NCBI GenBank assembly: GCA_049700315.1 | Contig: JBNAVN010000003.1 | Coordinates: forward strand, 1-64,000 | DNA length: 64,000 nucleotides | From: JAOAFX01 sp049700315 | GTDB lineage: Bacteria; Hydrothermota; Tepidihabitantia; SM23-42; JAOAFX01 | Direction: 5' to 3' | Part shown: positions 43,615-52,554 of the stretch, in pieces | How the letters are laid out: every line of letters starts with the position of its first letter | How positions within the stretch are numbered: position 1 is the first letter of the stretch | The notes under the pieces: generated by a model | The model's database searches: none | The model's input: the letters and a program-made list of their open reading frames with translations, nothing else | What the model was told of the DNA's origin: nothing | Translations under genes and position numbers: made by a program

Positions 43615-43965
43615 ATGATAAAGGGCATCGGCATTGACCTGATTGAAATCAGCCGATTTTCAAAAGTTTCTGATGATTTTCTAAAACAGGTATTCAATTC
43701 CCAGGAAATAGAAAATACAAGAAACAACCCCCTGTTATCAAGTATCAAATTCTGTTTGAAAGAATCAGTTTTGAAGGCGCTTGGTAAGGGATTGTATTTT
43801 GGTTTTTTATGGCATAAGATAAAATTAGAAAATGATGAAGTAAATATTTCAGAATCGCTCAGGCAAAGATTGAGTGAAAAAAATATTATACATACCTGTG
43901 CAGGCAATTCAAAGAAGTATGCCTGTGCAATTGCAATAATTGAAGATAAGCAGGAGGTTTTTTGA
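43615..43965 (+). CDS. acpS: Holo-ACP synthase
   Basis: A 116-residue AcpS-type phosphopantetheinyl transferase. GIGIDLIEISRF carries the first Mg-binding Asp, and FCLKESVLKALGKGL the E/K catalytic helix. It loads 4'-phosphopantetheine onto the serine of acyl carrier proteins; a dedicated substrate is encoded two genes downstream (45721). It starts six bases after tdh and ends within the start of the ligase gene. The family's usual length is 115-130. Confidence 0.92.
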   Translation: MIKGIGIDLIEISRFSKVSDDFLKQVFNSQEIENTRNNPLLSSIKFCLKESVLKALGKGLYFGFLWHKIKLENDEVNISESLRQRLSEKNIIHTCAGNSKKYACAIAIIEDKQEVF

Positions 43966-45665
43966 TGTTTAACATTGGCTCATATGAAGAAAGGTACAAA
44001 AATTTTGATTGGAAACAGAGTGAAAAAGAATTGGATTATGGTAAAAACGGTAAATACAATATCGGATATTATTGCAGTGACCGTATCTGTGAATTGGGAA
44101 TGAGCACTAAGATAGCCCTGGTATGGCAGGGGTTCAGCGGTGAAGTGAAAAAGTATACCTATGATGACATTCGTATAAATAGCAACAAATTTGCCCATTT
44201 TTTGACTTCACTGGGAATAAAACCTGGTGAACGCGTGTGCATCTTTATGGACCGCATCCCTGAACTATACATTTCTTTCATTGGCATTCTCAAGGCAGGA
44301 TTTATAGTACAGCCGCTCTTCTCCGCATTTGGTGAAGAGGCATTATTCACGAGACTTGATGATGCAAAAACCACTGCCATAATAACGACCCGCAAACATT
44401 TATCAAAAGTGCGGAAAATCAAATCACAACTACCTGAATTGAAATTCATCATCGTTTTACACAATGAAGGCAAGCCCCTTGAAGGGCGCGAGATTGAATT
44501 CAGTATGGATGCATACCAGCGAATTGAAAAATTCAGTATCTACCCTGTGGATAGAGAAACACCTTCGGTACTACATTATACATCTGGTACTACAGGCAAA
44601 CCAAAAGGTGCACTTCATGTTCATTCCTCAATCATTGCCCAATATATCACTGCCAAATGGGTTCTTGATTTGAAACAGAACGACATTTACTGGTGTACAG
44701 CAGATCCCGGCTGGGTTACCGGAACATCTTACGGCATAATTGGCCCCTGGTCAAACGGCATTACCCAGGTTGTATACGATATTGGGTTTAATACTGAAAA
44801 ATGGTATGCCTTTATTGAAAAACACAAGGTAACCGTCTGGTATAGTGCCCCGACAGCAATCAGACTTCTGATGAAGGAAGGTGAAGAAGTTGTCAAAAAA
44901 TTCAATTTAAAATCCTTACGCCATCTGGTGAGCGTGGGTGAACCTTTAAATGCTGAGGCCGTTATCTGGTCCGAAAAGGCGTTTGGTTTACCGTTCCACG
45001 ACTCATACTGGCAGACTGAAACTGGTTCCATTGTCATATCCAATTATCCGGGGATGAAGATAAAACCTGGTTCAATGGGGAAGGCATTTCCTGGTATTGT
45101 CGCAGTTGTTGTTGACCCGAAAAGATATGAACCAATAGATACCCCAGGCTCAATTGGATTGATCGCCTTAAAACCAGGCTGGCCATCAATGATGAGAACC
45201 TATTGGAACAACAAAGAAACCTATAATAATAAATTCAAAAATGGCTGGTATATATGCGGTGACCGGGCTTACCTTGATAATGAAGGATATTTCTGGTTTA
45301 TTGGTCGGGATGATGATGTAATAAATACTGCTGGTCATCTTGTTGGACCATTTGAGATTGAATCTGCCTTGCTTGAACACCCAGCAGTTGCTGAATCAGC
45401 CGCGGTAGGAAAACCTGACCAGGTCAATATGGAAGTAGTAAAGGCATTTGTAGCCCTGAAACCTGGTTACGAACCCAGTAATGACCTGGAACTTGATATA
45501 ATGAATTTCATTAGAAAAAAACTATCACCCCTGGCAATGCCCCAGGAGATTGAATTTGTTGATTCGCTCCCGAAAACCCGCAGTGGTAAGATAATGCGGC
45601 GGTTATTAAGGGCAAAAGAATGGGGTGAAGAAATTGGTGACCTCTCCACACTGGAGAATGATTAA
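43965..45665 (+). CDS. Acetyl-CoA synthetase-type AMP ligase
   Basis: A 566-residue ANL-superfamily ligase most like acetyl-CoA synthetases of the AcsA type. Motifs: YTSGTTGKPKGALHVH (A3), YWQTETG (A5), GWYICGDRAYLDNEGYF (A7), FIGRDDDVINTAGHLVGP (A8) and the catalytic lysine in TRSGKIMRR (A10). It activates a short acyl group (acetate or propionate likely) as acyl-AMP and passes it to CoA, or perhaps to the ACP encoded next. ATG 43965 has AGGAGG eight bases upstream; it overlaps the acpS stop. About 80 residues shorter than E. coli Acs. Confidence 0.88.
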   Translation: MFNIGSYEERYKNFDWKQSEKELDYGKNGKYNIGYYCSDRICELGMSTKIALVWQGFSGEVKKYTYDDIRINSNKFAHFLTSLGIKPGERVCIFMDRIPELYISFIGILKAGFIVQPLFSAFGEEALFTRLDDAKTTAIITTRKHLSKVRKIKSQLPELKFIIVLHNEGKPLEGREIEFSMDAYQRIEKFSIYPVDRETPSVLHYTSGTTGKPKGALHVHSSIIAQYITAKWVLDLKQNDIYWCTADPGWVTGTSYGIIGPWSNGITQVVYDIGFNTEKWYAFIEKHKVTVWYSAPTAIRLLMKEGEEVVKKFNLKSLRHLVSVGEPLNAEAVIWSEKAFGLPFHDSYWQTETGSIVISNYPGMKIKPGSMGKAFPGIVAVVVDPKRYEPIDTPGSIGLIALKPGWPSMMRTYWNNKETYNNKFKNGWYICGDRAYLDNEGYFWFIGRDDDVINTAGHLVGPFEIESALLEHPAVAESAAVGKPDQVNMEVVKAFVALKPGYEPSNDLELDIMNFIRKKLSPLAMPQEIEFVDSLPKTRSGKIMRRLLRAKEWGEEIGDLSTLEND

Positions 45666-45720
45666 CTATTCATCCTCACCTTTGTTCTCTCTTTTCGGAT
45701 AGAGGATGGAAAGGAGAAAA

Positions 45721-45981
45721 ATGGCTGAAGATTTGAAAAAAATGATAATTGATTATGTGAAAAAAGAATATCTGGATGAAGATTCAGATCAGGAGATCAC
45801 AGAGAATACCCCTTTGATCTCCAGTGGCATTGTTGATTCTTTTTCAATGGTTTCACTGAAGACTTTCTTAGAAAAAAAATTCAACATAAAAATTCCTGAT
45901 GAAAAAGCAACAACCGATGCATTTGATAGCGTTAACAATATTATTAAATTGCTTGGCGAATTCGTAAAGCTTGATATCTGA
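45721..45981 (+). CDS. Acyl carrier protein
   Basis: An 86-residue acidic carrier protein. The phosphopantetheine serine is Ser40 in GIVDSFSM, where primary-metabolism ACPs have DSL; the DSF variant and the divergent sequence point to a specialised ACP rather than the fatty-acid one. It sits between a CoA-ligase-type enzyme and kbl, and acpS is in the same cluster. AAAGGAG precedes ATG 45721; an in-frame ATG at 45706 has no ribosome site. Confidence 0.88.
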   Translation: MAEDLKKMIIDYVKKEYLDEDSDQEITENTPLISSGIVDSFSMVSLKTFLEKKFNIKIPDEKATTDAFDSVNNIIKLLGEFVKLDI

Positions 45982-45999
45982 AAATGAAAAGGAGGCAGT

Positions 46000-47247
46000 A
46001 TGGCATTTGATACAAAAACCAGAGAATTGTTTGCCAGCGAATTGAAAGGAATAAGAGAAAAAGGCTTATTTAAGGAGGAAAGGTATATTACTTCCCCCCA
46101 GTCAGCATATATAAAAGTAGAATACCCTGCTGGTTCACCACCAAAGGAAGTTATAAATTTCTGTGCAAATAATTATCTTGGATTGTCAAGCCATCCTGAA
46201 GTTGTTAAGGCAGCACACGAAGGACTTGAGAATAGAGGTTATGGAATGTCTTCAGTTCGGTTCATCTGTGGAACCCAGGATATCCATCGGGAGCTTGAAC
46301 GAAAACTTACGGAATTTTTAGGCACTGAAGATACGGTTCTATTCCCATCCTGTATGGATGCAAACGCGGGTGTATTTGATGTAGTACTGGATAAAGAAGA
46401 TGCAATGATTGCAGATCGACTTGTTCATGCGTCGATTGTTGATGGTATGAAACTGTGCAAAGCCCAGACCTTCAATTACAAACACCTGAATATGGCACAC
46501 CTGGAAGAGAAACTACAGGAAACTCAGAATTGCAGATTCCGAATGATCATTACGGACGGTGTTTTTTCAATGGATGGTGATATTGCACCCCTTGATAAAA
46601 TCTGTGAGTTGGCAGAAAAATATAATGCAATGGTGATGGTTGATGACTCACATGCTACAGGATTTCTTGGTAAGAATGGCAAGGGAACTCATGAGCATTG
46701 TGGTGTAGTTGGCAAGATTGATATCATTACCACAACCCTTGGCAAAGCAATGGGTGGCGCATCAGGCGGGTGTGTAAGTGGTCGTAAAGAAATTGTTGAG
46801 ATGTGCCGTCAGCGTGCCCGGCCTTATCTATTTTCAAATACAATTCCCCCGGTTGTAGTTGCGGCAGCAAACAAGGTGGTTGACCTTATTGCCAGTACAA
46901 CTGTACTAAGGGACAAATTAGAAGAGAATACAAAATATTTCAGGGCAAAGATCAAAGAGGCGGGGCTTGATATCAGAGAAGGTGTACATCCAATAGTCCC
47001 AATAATGCTTTATAATGCAAAACTTGCCCAAGATATGGCACGAGATTTGTATAACGAAGGTATCTATGTCATTGGTTTCTTCTATCCAGTTGTTCCGCAA
47101 GGGCAGGCGAGAATAAGAGTTCAGATTTCGGCAGTCCATGAAAAAGAACACCTTGATAAAGCGATTGAGGCATTTAAGAAGATTGGCGAGAAATATAAAA
47201 TTCTGGGAAAGAAAAAAGATGAGATAATTGCGATGTACGGATTATAG
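46000..47247 (+). CDS. kbl: Glycine C-acetyltransferase (2-amino-3-ketobutyrate CoA ligase)
   Basis: A 415-residue alpha-oxoamine synthase very close to E. coli Kbl: LFKEERYITSPQ, INFCANNYLGLSSHPEV, MSSVRFICGTQDIHRELE, MVDDSHATGFLG, and the PLP lysine in TTLGKAMGGASGG. It cleaves 2-amino-3-oxobutyrate with CoA to glycine and acetyl-CoA, completing the Tdh pathway. AGGAGG precedes the ATG by four bases. C-terminally it is about 17 residues longer than E. coli Kbl (KKKDEIIAMYGL). Confidence 0.95.
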   Translation: MAFDTKTRELFASELKGIREKGLFKEERYITSPQSAYIKVEYPAGSPPKEVINFCANNYLGLSSHPEVVKAAHEGLENRGYGMSSVRFICGTQDIHRELERKLTEFLGTEDTVLFPSCMDANAGVFDVVLDKEDAMIADRLVHASIVDGMKLCKAQTFNYKHLNMAHLEEKLQETQNCRFRMIITDGVFSMDGDIAPLDKICELAEKYNAMVMVDDSHATGFLGKNGKGTHEHCGVVGKIDIITTTLGKAMGGASGGCVSGRKEIVEMCRQRARPYLFSNTIPPVVVAAANKVVDLIASTTVLRDKLEENTKYFRAKIKEAGLDIREGVHPIVPIMLYNAKLAQDMARDLYNEGIYVIGFFYPVVPQGQARIRVQISAVHEKEHLDKAIEAFKKIGEKYKILGKKKDEIIAMYGL

Positions 47248-47259
47248 AAAATGCCTAAA

Positions 47260-47433
47260 ATAATGAGTTCCAAAAATCCAAATCCCAATTACCAGGTAAA
47301 TTTCAAATTTCCATTACCAGACAGTCTGAGGTCTGCGGAAAATAGTAACTTGGATGTTAATTATTGCTTAGAATTTAGACATTGAAGATTAAATATTGTT
47401 TGTGATTTGGGGCTTGGGATTTGAGATTTAATC
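47260..47433. repeat. Spacer with AAATCCCAAATCC-type repeats
   Basis: The left end reads CCAAAAATCCAAATCCCAAT and the right end, TTTGGGGCTTGGGATTTGAG, is roughly its inverted form. This is the type of degenerate AT-rich repeat seen between genes in many uncultured bacteria. No gene or promoter recognised. Confidence 0.5.
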
Positions 47434-48561
47434 ATGAATACTGCTGATGTCATAGTAATTGGTGGTGGTATTATAGGCTGTGCCACAGGTTATTATCTCA
47501 CAAAAAAAGGTTTAAAGGTATTTCTTTTTGAAAAAGACTATCTTACTGCAGGGTCTACAGGCAGATGTATTGGCGGAATAAGACAACAATTCTCAACAGA
47601 ATTGAGTATCAAGGTAGCCATGGAATCAGTAAAAAAATTCAAAGCAATGAACGATGAATTAGAAACAGATGTGGAATTTGAACAAGATGGCTATTTGTTT
47701 CTGGCACACGCTCAGGAAAAAGAAAAGATCTATAAGAATCTGATTGCATTACAGAAAAAGATGGGCCTGGATGTGGAATATGTTGATGTTCCAACCATAG
47801 AAAAAATTGTGCCCGGTATCAATACTGAAGGATTACTTGGTGGTGCCTACTGCCCAAGCGATGCCCAGGCAAATCCATTCTTAGTGGTTGATGCCTATGC
47901 AAAAAAGATAAAGCAGAAAGGGAAAATTTTTACCCATTGTGAAGTGAAAAGTATCAATTTCCAGAAAAACAAGGTTATTTCTATAACTGCAGTCAATAAC
48001 GAGACCTATTATTCACCAATTGTAGTAAATGCTACTGGACCATTTATAAGAGAATTTACAAAATCTCTTGGCATTGATATTCCGGTATTTGCTGAGCGTC
48101 ATGAATCACTCATTACCGAACCAATTGAAATATTTTTCAAACCAATGGTAGTTGACTATCGTCCTGATGGTTGCTATTTTCACCAGAAATCAAAACAGGG
48201 TAGTATCATTGGATGTTTTACACCAGTTCCCAATGTGCCGGGTAATGATATCCGTTCTTCATTTGAATTCATAAAAGAAATGGGAAGAAGGATGGCAAGG
48301 TTGATTCCAAAACTTGAGAACATTAAAATAATCAGACAGTGGGCGGGCAGTTATGAAATGACTCCGGATGGCAACCCAATATTAGACAGGACTGATATTG
48401 AAGGACTATGGATAATCAGCGGTTTTTGTGGTCATGGTTTTATGCTTGGTCCAGAAATTGGTTTTGTAGCATCTGAATATATCACAAATGGAAAACCACC
48501 CTATGATATCAGTGAATTTACCCTGAAACGAGATTTTTCTCGCCAGGAAGTGATGAAATAA
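47434..48561 (+). CDS. FAD-dependent oxidoreductase (DAO family)
   Basis: A 375-residue D-amino-acid-oxidase/sarcosine-oxidase-type flavoprotein. The FAD-binding Rossmann motif is VIVIGGGIIGCATGYYL (residues 5-21); STGRCIGGIRQQF is the isoalloxazine-contact region, and a second glycine-rich segment near the end is SGFCGHGFMLGPEIG. Substrates in this family are secondary or alpha amino acids (glycine, sarcosine, D-amino acids, proline derivatives). It follows the tdh-kbl cluster by 186 bases, so oxidation of the glycine formed is possible but unproven. No clear promoter or ribosome site. Confidence 0.88.
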   Translation: MNTADVIVIGGGIIGCATGYYLTKKGLKVFLFEKDYLTAGSTGRCIGGIRQQFSTELSIKVAMESVKKFKAMNDELETDVEFEQDGYLFLAHAQEKEKIYKNLIALQKKMGLDVEYVDVPTIEKIVPGINTEGLLGGAYCPSDAQANPFLVVDAYAKKIKQKGKIFTHCEVKSINFQKNKVISITAVNNETYYSPIVVNATGPFIREFTKSLGIDIPVFAERHESLITEPIEIFFKPMVVDYRPDGCYFHQKSKQGSIIGCFTPVPNVPGNDIRSSFEFIKEMGRRMARLIPKLENIKIIRQWAGSYEMTPDGNPILDRTDIEGLWIISGFCGHGFMLGPEIGFVASEYITNGKPPYDISEFTLKRDFSRQEVMK

Positions 48562-48700
48562 ACAAAAAATGCCCATTTAAAAAAGCAAAAGATAGCCCTA
48601 GATAAACAAAATACAATAAAATTTCTAAATCAAAAGTTTGGATTAATGATTGTCAAGATTGCAACCGCTTCATAATTCGCCCCATAAATTCATATTGTTC
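48562..48700. other. Short spacer before tgt
   Basis: Nothing recognised apart from the tgt promoter that follows it. Confidence 0.5.
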
Positions 48701-48728
48701 TTGACAGAGTGAAAATAATATATATTAT
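48701..48728 (+). promoter_or_regulatory. Promoter of tgt
   Basis: TTGACA (48701-48706), 16-base spacer, TATTAT (48723-48728), six bases to ATG 48735. Leaderless. Confidence 0.75.
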
Positions 48729-48734
48729 AACAAT

Positions 48735-49861
48735 ATGTTCAAGGTGCTGAAAAGAGACCAAAATACCAGGGCACGGCTCGGTCTTTTAAGAACAAAACAT
48801 TCTGAAGTCGCGACTCCAAACTTTATGCCGGTTGCGACCCAGGGAACGGTCAAGACCCTCTGTCCGGAAGAACTGAAAAAAATCGGTGTGGAAATAATCG
48901 TCTGCAATACATACCATCTAATGCAGAGACCCGGTACTGTCTTGATAAAAAAACTTGGTGGCATTCACAGATTCATGAACTGGGAAAAAACAATTCTAAC
49001 CGATTCGGGTGGATTTCAGGCATATTCTTTAAGTGAATTGAGAAATGTCAATGATGATTGTTTAACTTTTTTTTCACACATTGACGGTTCCAAAATCACC
49101 CTCACCCCTGAGACCGCAATTGAGGTACAAAGAGATCTTGGCGCTGACATTGCAATGTGCCTTGATTTTTTTACGCCATTCCCATCTGAATTCATTGAGG
49201 CAAGGATTGCTGTAGAAAGAACAATCAACTGGGCAAAAAGAAGTCTTAAGGTAAAAAAAAACCACGCATTTTCGCAATTATACAAGGAGCAACCTTCAAA
49301 GAACTTCGCTGTGAGTGTGCCAAACGCCTGTTGGAATTACAATTCCCTGGCTATGGGATTGGCGGTTTGATGATCGGCGAACCATCAAATCTGACAATGG
49401 AAATGGTCAATGAAGTAAATAGTGTAATCCCTGAAAATAAGATTAGATATTTGATGGGTTGTGGTTATCCAGAAGACATTCTTGAGGCAGTCAGTTTGGG
49501 TGTAGACTTGTTTGACTGTGTTCTGCCTACGAGAAATGGTAGAACTGGTATGGCTTTTACATCAGAGGGTAAAATAATAATCAAGAGCAGTCGCCATGCA
49601 AACGACAAAAGCCCCCTTGATAAAAACTGTAATTGCTACACCTGCAGAAACTTCAGTCGTGCATATTTGCGCCATTTATTCAATTCTGGCGAGGCACTTG
49701 GTGGTCGCCTGGTCAGTTACCATAATATAAAGTTCTATATAGATTTGATGAAAAAAATTCGTCTTCATATCAGAATGGGTGATTATGACAGATTCTTACA
49801 AAAAACAAAGCCTTTTTTTCACTTTCGCCAGGAAACCAATGATGATTACTTTGCCTCTTGA
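48735..49861 (+). pseudogene. tgt: tRNA-guanine transglycosylase, frameshifted at an A9 run
   Basis: Queuine/preQ1 tRNA-ribosyltransferase in two frames. Frame 1 (from 48735) carries the N-terminal barrel with LTDSGGFQ (catalytic-base Asp). Frame 2 carries IIQGATFKELR, QFPGYGIGGLMIGEP, LFDCVLPTRNGR (nucleophile Asp) and the zinc site CNCYTC...H. The switch lies at nine A's (49253-49261): one more A joins the frames as VKKKPRIFAIIQG and gives 375 residues, a normal Tgt. Without it, translation ends at 49370. So either the assembly lacks one A, or the gene is newly broken, or RNA polymerase slippage on the A run restores it. The enzyme exchanges guanine 34 for preQ1 in Asn/Asp/His/Tyr tRNAs. 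Confidence 0.88.
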
Positions 49862-49885
49862 CATTCTTGCAATTATATATATAAT
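49858..49885 (+). promoter_or_regulatory. Promoter of pilMNOPQ
   Basis: TTGACA (49858-49863, over the tgt stop), 16-base spacer, TATAAT (49880-49885). The leader of about 70 bases contains GGGGATTAGCCCC (hairpin, 49902-49914) before AAAGGAG and ATG 49961. Confidence 0.75.
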
Positions 49886-49960
49886 ATTAAAATTTGTTTA
49901 AGGGGATTAGCCCCGGGTGCAGTTAGTTTAAGAATATGGCTACAAAGCAAAGGAGTGAAT

Positions 49961-51001
49961 ATGTTTGGGAAAAAGAAAAGAGTGATCGGTCTTGATATTG
50001 GTTCAAGTCAAACAAAGATCGTTGAGCTTTCGCCAGGCAAGACCAAAAAATTGATCAACTATGGCATATCAAAGATATTGCCGGATGCAATTGTAGAAGG
50101 CGAGATAATTGATCGAGAGGCAGTTCTTGATTCAATTAGAACCCTTCTTGAATCCCGCAATATCACAACCAAAGATGTTGTGATTGGTCTTGCCGGACGG
50201 GATGTCATCATCAAAAGAATTGTAATGGACCGTCTGAGTGAAGCAGAAACCAGGGAACAGATAAAGTGGGAGGCGGAACAATATGTGCCATTTGACATAA
50301 ATGAAGTCACCCTGGATTTTGATGTTGTAAATCCCAACTTTGGCGAAAACCAACAAGAAGTAGTTCTGGTCGCAGCCAAGAATGAATTGATTAGCAATCT
50401 GAGTACTCTGTTAAAAGACCTGAATCTTAATCCAGTCGTTATTGATACTGCAGCGTTTGCCCTTCAAAATGCATACGAATATAATTATCAGCCAAGTCCG
50501 GATGAATCAATTGGATTGTTGAACATTGGTGCAGGAATGACAGTAATCAATGTTGTAAGAGGCGGCTCTTCATTACTGGCACGAGATGTCTATTATGGAG
50601 TAAACTCATATATCAACAAACTGCAAAAGGAAATCGGATTCAACTACGAAGATGCAGCCAATGCAGTGAAGGGTACGATTCCGGTTGGTGCTTCTCAGGA
50701 ATCTATTCAGGGTGTTTTTGAGTCATTTGTTAATGATTTGAGTACGCAAATTGAGAGAAGTCTACAATTCCTTTCAACTGTGACCGGTGAAGAAAAGGTT
50801 AATAGAATGTTCATAACCGGTGGTGGCGCATTGATACCAAATCTTGTTGAATATCTGAAACGGCGCTTGAATGTAAGTGTTGAAGTCTTTAATCCCTTCA
50901 AAAACATTCTTTATGACCCCACTATATTCGCACCTGAAGGGGTTGATATAATTGGTCCGGTTTTAACCCAGGCAGTTGGTCTTGCACTAAGGGGGGACTA
51001 A
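49961..51001 (+). CDS. pilM: Type IV pilus assembly protein PilM
   Basis: A 346-residue actin-like ATPase of the PilM type. The phosphate-1 motif is GLDIGSSQTKIVEL; IKWEAEQYVPFDINEV and the GGGALIPNL adenosine motif are typical. It binds the N-terminal tail of PilN on the cytoplasmic side of the pilus alignment complex. ATG 49961 follows AAAGGAG by six bases; the in-frame GTG at 49955 lies next to that site. pilN begins with one base overlap. Confidence 0.93.
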   Translation: MFGKKKRVIGLDIGSSQTKIVELSPGKTKKLINYGISKILPDAIVEGEIIDREAVLDSIRTLLESRNITTKDVVIGLAGRDVIIKRIVMDRLSEAETREQIKWEAEQYVPFDINEVTLDFDVVNPNFGENQQEVVLVAAKNELISNLSTLLKDLNLNPVVIDTAAFALQNAYEYNYQPSPDESIGLLNIGAGMTVINVVRGGSSLLARDVYYGVNSYINKLQKEIGFNYEDAANAVKGTIPVGASQESIQGVFESFVNDLSTQIERSLQFLSTVTGEEKVNRMFITGGGALIPNLVEYLKRRLNVSVEVFNPFKNILYDPTIFAPEGVDIIGPVLTQAVGLALRGD

Positions 51002-51606
51002 TGATAAAAATAGACCTATCGCCAAGCCCTAAGAAGGCAAAGGCGGCAAAAGCCAAACCCGCAAAACCTGGTGCACCAGCAGTCAAATTGCCATCCATTA
51101 AGTTAGGTGCACTGTATATTTTTGGAATTGCGGTAGTTGTTATTATTATCGCACTTTTTCTGATTATTCAATCAACTAAGATGGGTGGGCTAAATCGCAA
51201 TATTACTGAGCTGAGAACAAGACTTGATGAATTGAAAGTCTATGTTGCAACAGTTGATAGTCTTAAAAAGCGTGAAAAAGAGTTAATGGCACTCATTTCA
51301 CCTATTCGCGAACTGAATCAAAATCGCTTTTTGATTGCCCACATTCTTGATGAAGTATCTGCACGTATTCCTGAATTTACCTGGCTAACCATGCTCAATG
51401 TTAGTGCACAGAACATAAATATAAAGGGAACCACAGCCTCAAATCTCCTGGTTGCTGATTTTATGAACCGTTTAGAAGAATCCCCTTATATTGCAAATGT
51501 TGATCTTACGGTCCTTGAGAAAAAGACGGTTGAAAAACAGGAAATGATGGAATTTACACTTACTGCAAGTGTTAAAATTGATACAATCCCGGGAGGTACC
51601 AAATGA
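51001..51606 (+). CDS. pilN: Type IV pilus assembly protein PilN
   Basis: A 201-residue bitopic protein. The PilM-binding N-terminus normally reads INLLP; here it is MIKIDLSPSP, followed by a Lys/Ala/Pro-rich linker (residues 12-32), then one membrane helix (about 38-58, FGIAVVVIIIALFLII), a coiled coil and a ferredoxin-like periplasmic domain. It forms heterodimers with PilO. It overlaps pilM by one base and pilO by four. Confidence 0.88.
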   Translation: MIKIDLSPSPKKAKAAKAKPAKPGAPAVKLPSIKLGALYIFGIAVVVIIIALFLIIQSTKMGGLNRNITELRTRLDELKVYVATVDSLKKREKELMALISPIRELNQNRFLIAHILDEVSARIPEFTWLTMLNVSAQNINIKGTTASNLLVADFMNRLEESPYIANVDLTVLEKKTVEKQEMMEFTLTASVKIDTIPGGTK

Positions 51607-52175
51607 ATTTGAAAGAACCTAAGACCCAGCAAACAATTGTGTTTTTTATTATCCTGATCCTGGTGTTAATTCTCTTTTTCCGATTCCCATATACCTCAAA
51701 CCAGAAAAAGATAAAAAGCCTTGAGGCAAAAAGGGATTCATTGCAAATTAAGGTTCAAGAAGCTGAGGCAGCAAAGGCACGTCTGCCTGAATTGCAGGCA
51801 AGAATTGCCAGGCTTGAGGCTGAATGGGAAGTCGCCAAAGAGATGTTACCACAGGAGAAAGAAATTCCGAAGTTGATCCAGCAAATATCCAATTCTGGAA
51901 CTAAGGCGGGTGTAAGTTTTCTGCTTTTCAAACCGAGTGGTCCAGTTTCAAAAGCCAACTATTCAGAAATACCCGTTCAAATCAAGGTGACATGTGGATA
52001 TCATCAACTTGGCAAATTCCTTTCAAATATTGGTAATCTATCACGAATTGTTAATGTTCCAGGGATAAAAATTGCACACGGTAAAGATCGCAGTACCGAA
52101 GCAGAATTGCAGGCAATCACCTATACAGTTGCGAAAAAACAGGAGGTGCCAAGTGGTGCTCCACGCCGTCGGTAG
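51603..52175 (+). CDS. pilO: Type IV pilus assembly protein PilO
   Basis: A 190-residue bitopic protein: membrane helix at about 12-28 (VFFIILILVLILFFRFP), coiled coil (about 33-85) and a periplasmic ferredoxin-like domain with QIKVTCGYHQLGKFLSNIGNLSRIV, typical of PilO. It pairs with PilN and links the inner-membrane complex to PilP. It overlaps pilN by ATGA and pilP by 23 bases. Confidence 0.9.
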   Translation: MNLKEPKTQQTIVFFIILILVLILFFRFPYTSNQKKIKSLEAKRDSLQIKVQEAEAAKARLPELQARIARLEAEWEVAKEMLPQEKEIPKLIQQISNSGTKAGVSFLLFKPSGPVSKANYSEIPVQIKVTCGYHQLGKFLSNIGNLSRIVNVPGIKIAHGKDRSTEAELQAITYTVAKKQEVPSGAPRRR

Positions 52176-52551
52176 TATTCTTTCTTTATTCATTATCTTT
52201 AACCAAACACCATCCGGCGACTCATTGTTTCCTGTTGAGAAGTACAGTTATGAGCAGGCAGGACGAAGAGACCCATTTGTTCCACTATTGGGAATGGAAC
52301 TGGGTGGTGGAAAAACTGGTCATTTAAGTCCCGAGAATCTGCGTTTGATCGGTGTCCTCTGGGGAGATCGTGGTTATTATGCCTTAGTAAAAGATGGCCA
52401 GGATAACGGTTATATTCTTAAACGCGGTGACCGCGTTGCAGGCGGTCATGTCAGTGAGATCAATCACCAGGCTATTATTTTTGAAATTATGCATGCGGGA
52501 GTAGTAACAAAATATGAATTAAGGCTTGAAGAGGAAAAAGAAAGGAGGTAA
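52153..52551 (+). CDS. pilP: Type IV pilus lipoprotein-like PilP
   Basis: A 132-residue PilP: short signal-like hydrophobic start (HAVGSILSLFIIF), then a linker with the family motif GRRDPFVPLLG, and a beta-sandwich homology region (LIGVLWGDRGYYALV, KRGDRVAGGHVSEI). No lipobox cysteine is seen, so it may be a soluble or signal-anchored version. PilP bridges PilN/PilO to the secretin PilQ. GTG 52153 is chosen because AGGAGG (52141-52146) is six bases upstream, inside pilO; the frame opens earlier at 52072. Confidence 0.85.
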   Translation: MVLHAVGSILSLFIIFNQTPSGDSLFPVEKYSYEQAGRRDPFVPLLGMELGGGKTGHLSPENLRLIGVLWGDRGYYALVKDGQDNGYILKRGDRVAGGHVSEINHQAIIFEIMHAGVVTKYELRLEEEKERR

Positions 52552-52554
52552 ATT

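Noticed and set aside
46000..47247. Serine palmitoyltransferase or AONS instead of Kbl
   Set aside because: Sequence agreement with E. coli Kbl blocks (FCANNYLGL, SVRFICGTQD, FFYPVVPQGQARIR) is very close and tdh is in the same operon.
47260..47433. Possible small gene or promoter before the flavoprotein
   Set aside because: Only degenerate AAATCCC-type repeats; no boxes with the 16-base spacing.
49331..49861. Second half of tgt as an independent gene
   Set aside because: Its ATG lies in the middle of a conserved block (AKRLLELQFPGY) and homology continues upstream in the same frame to the A9 run.
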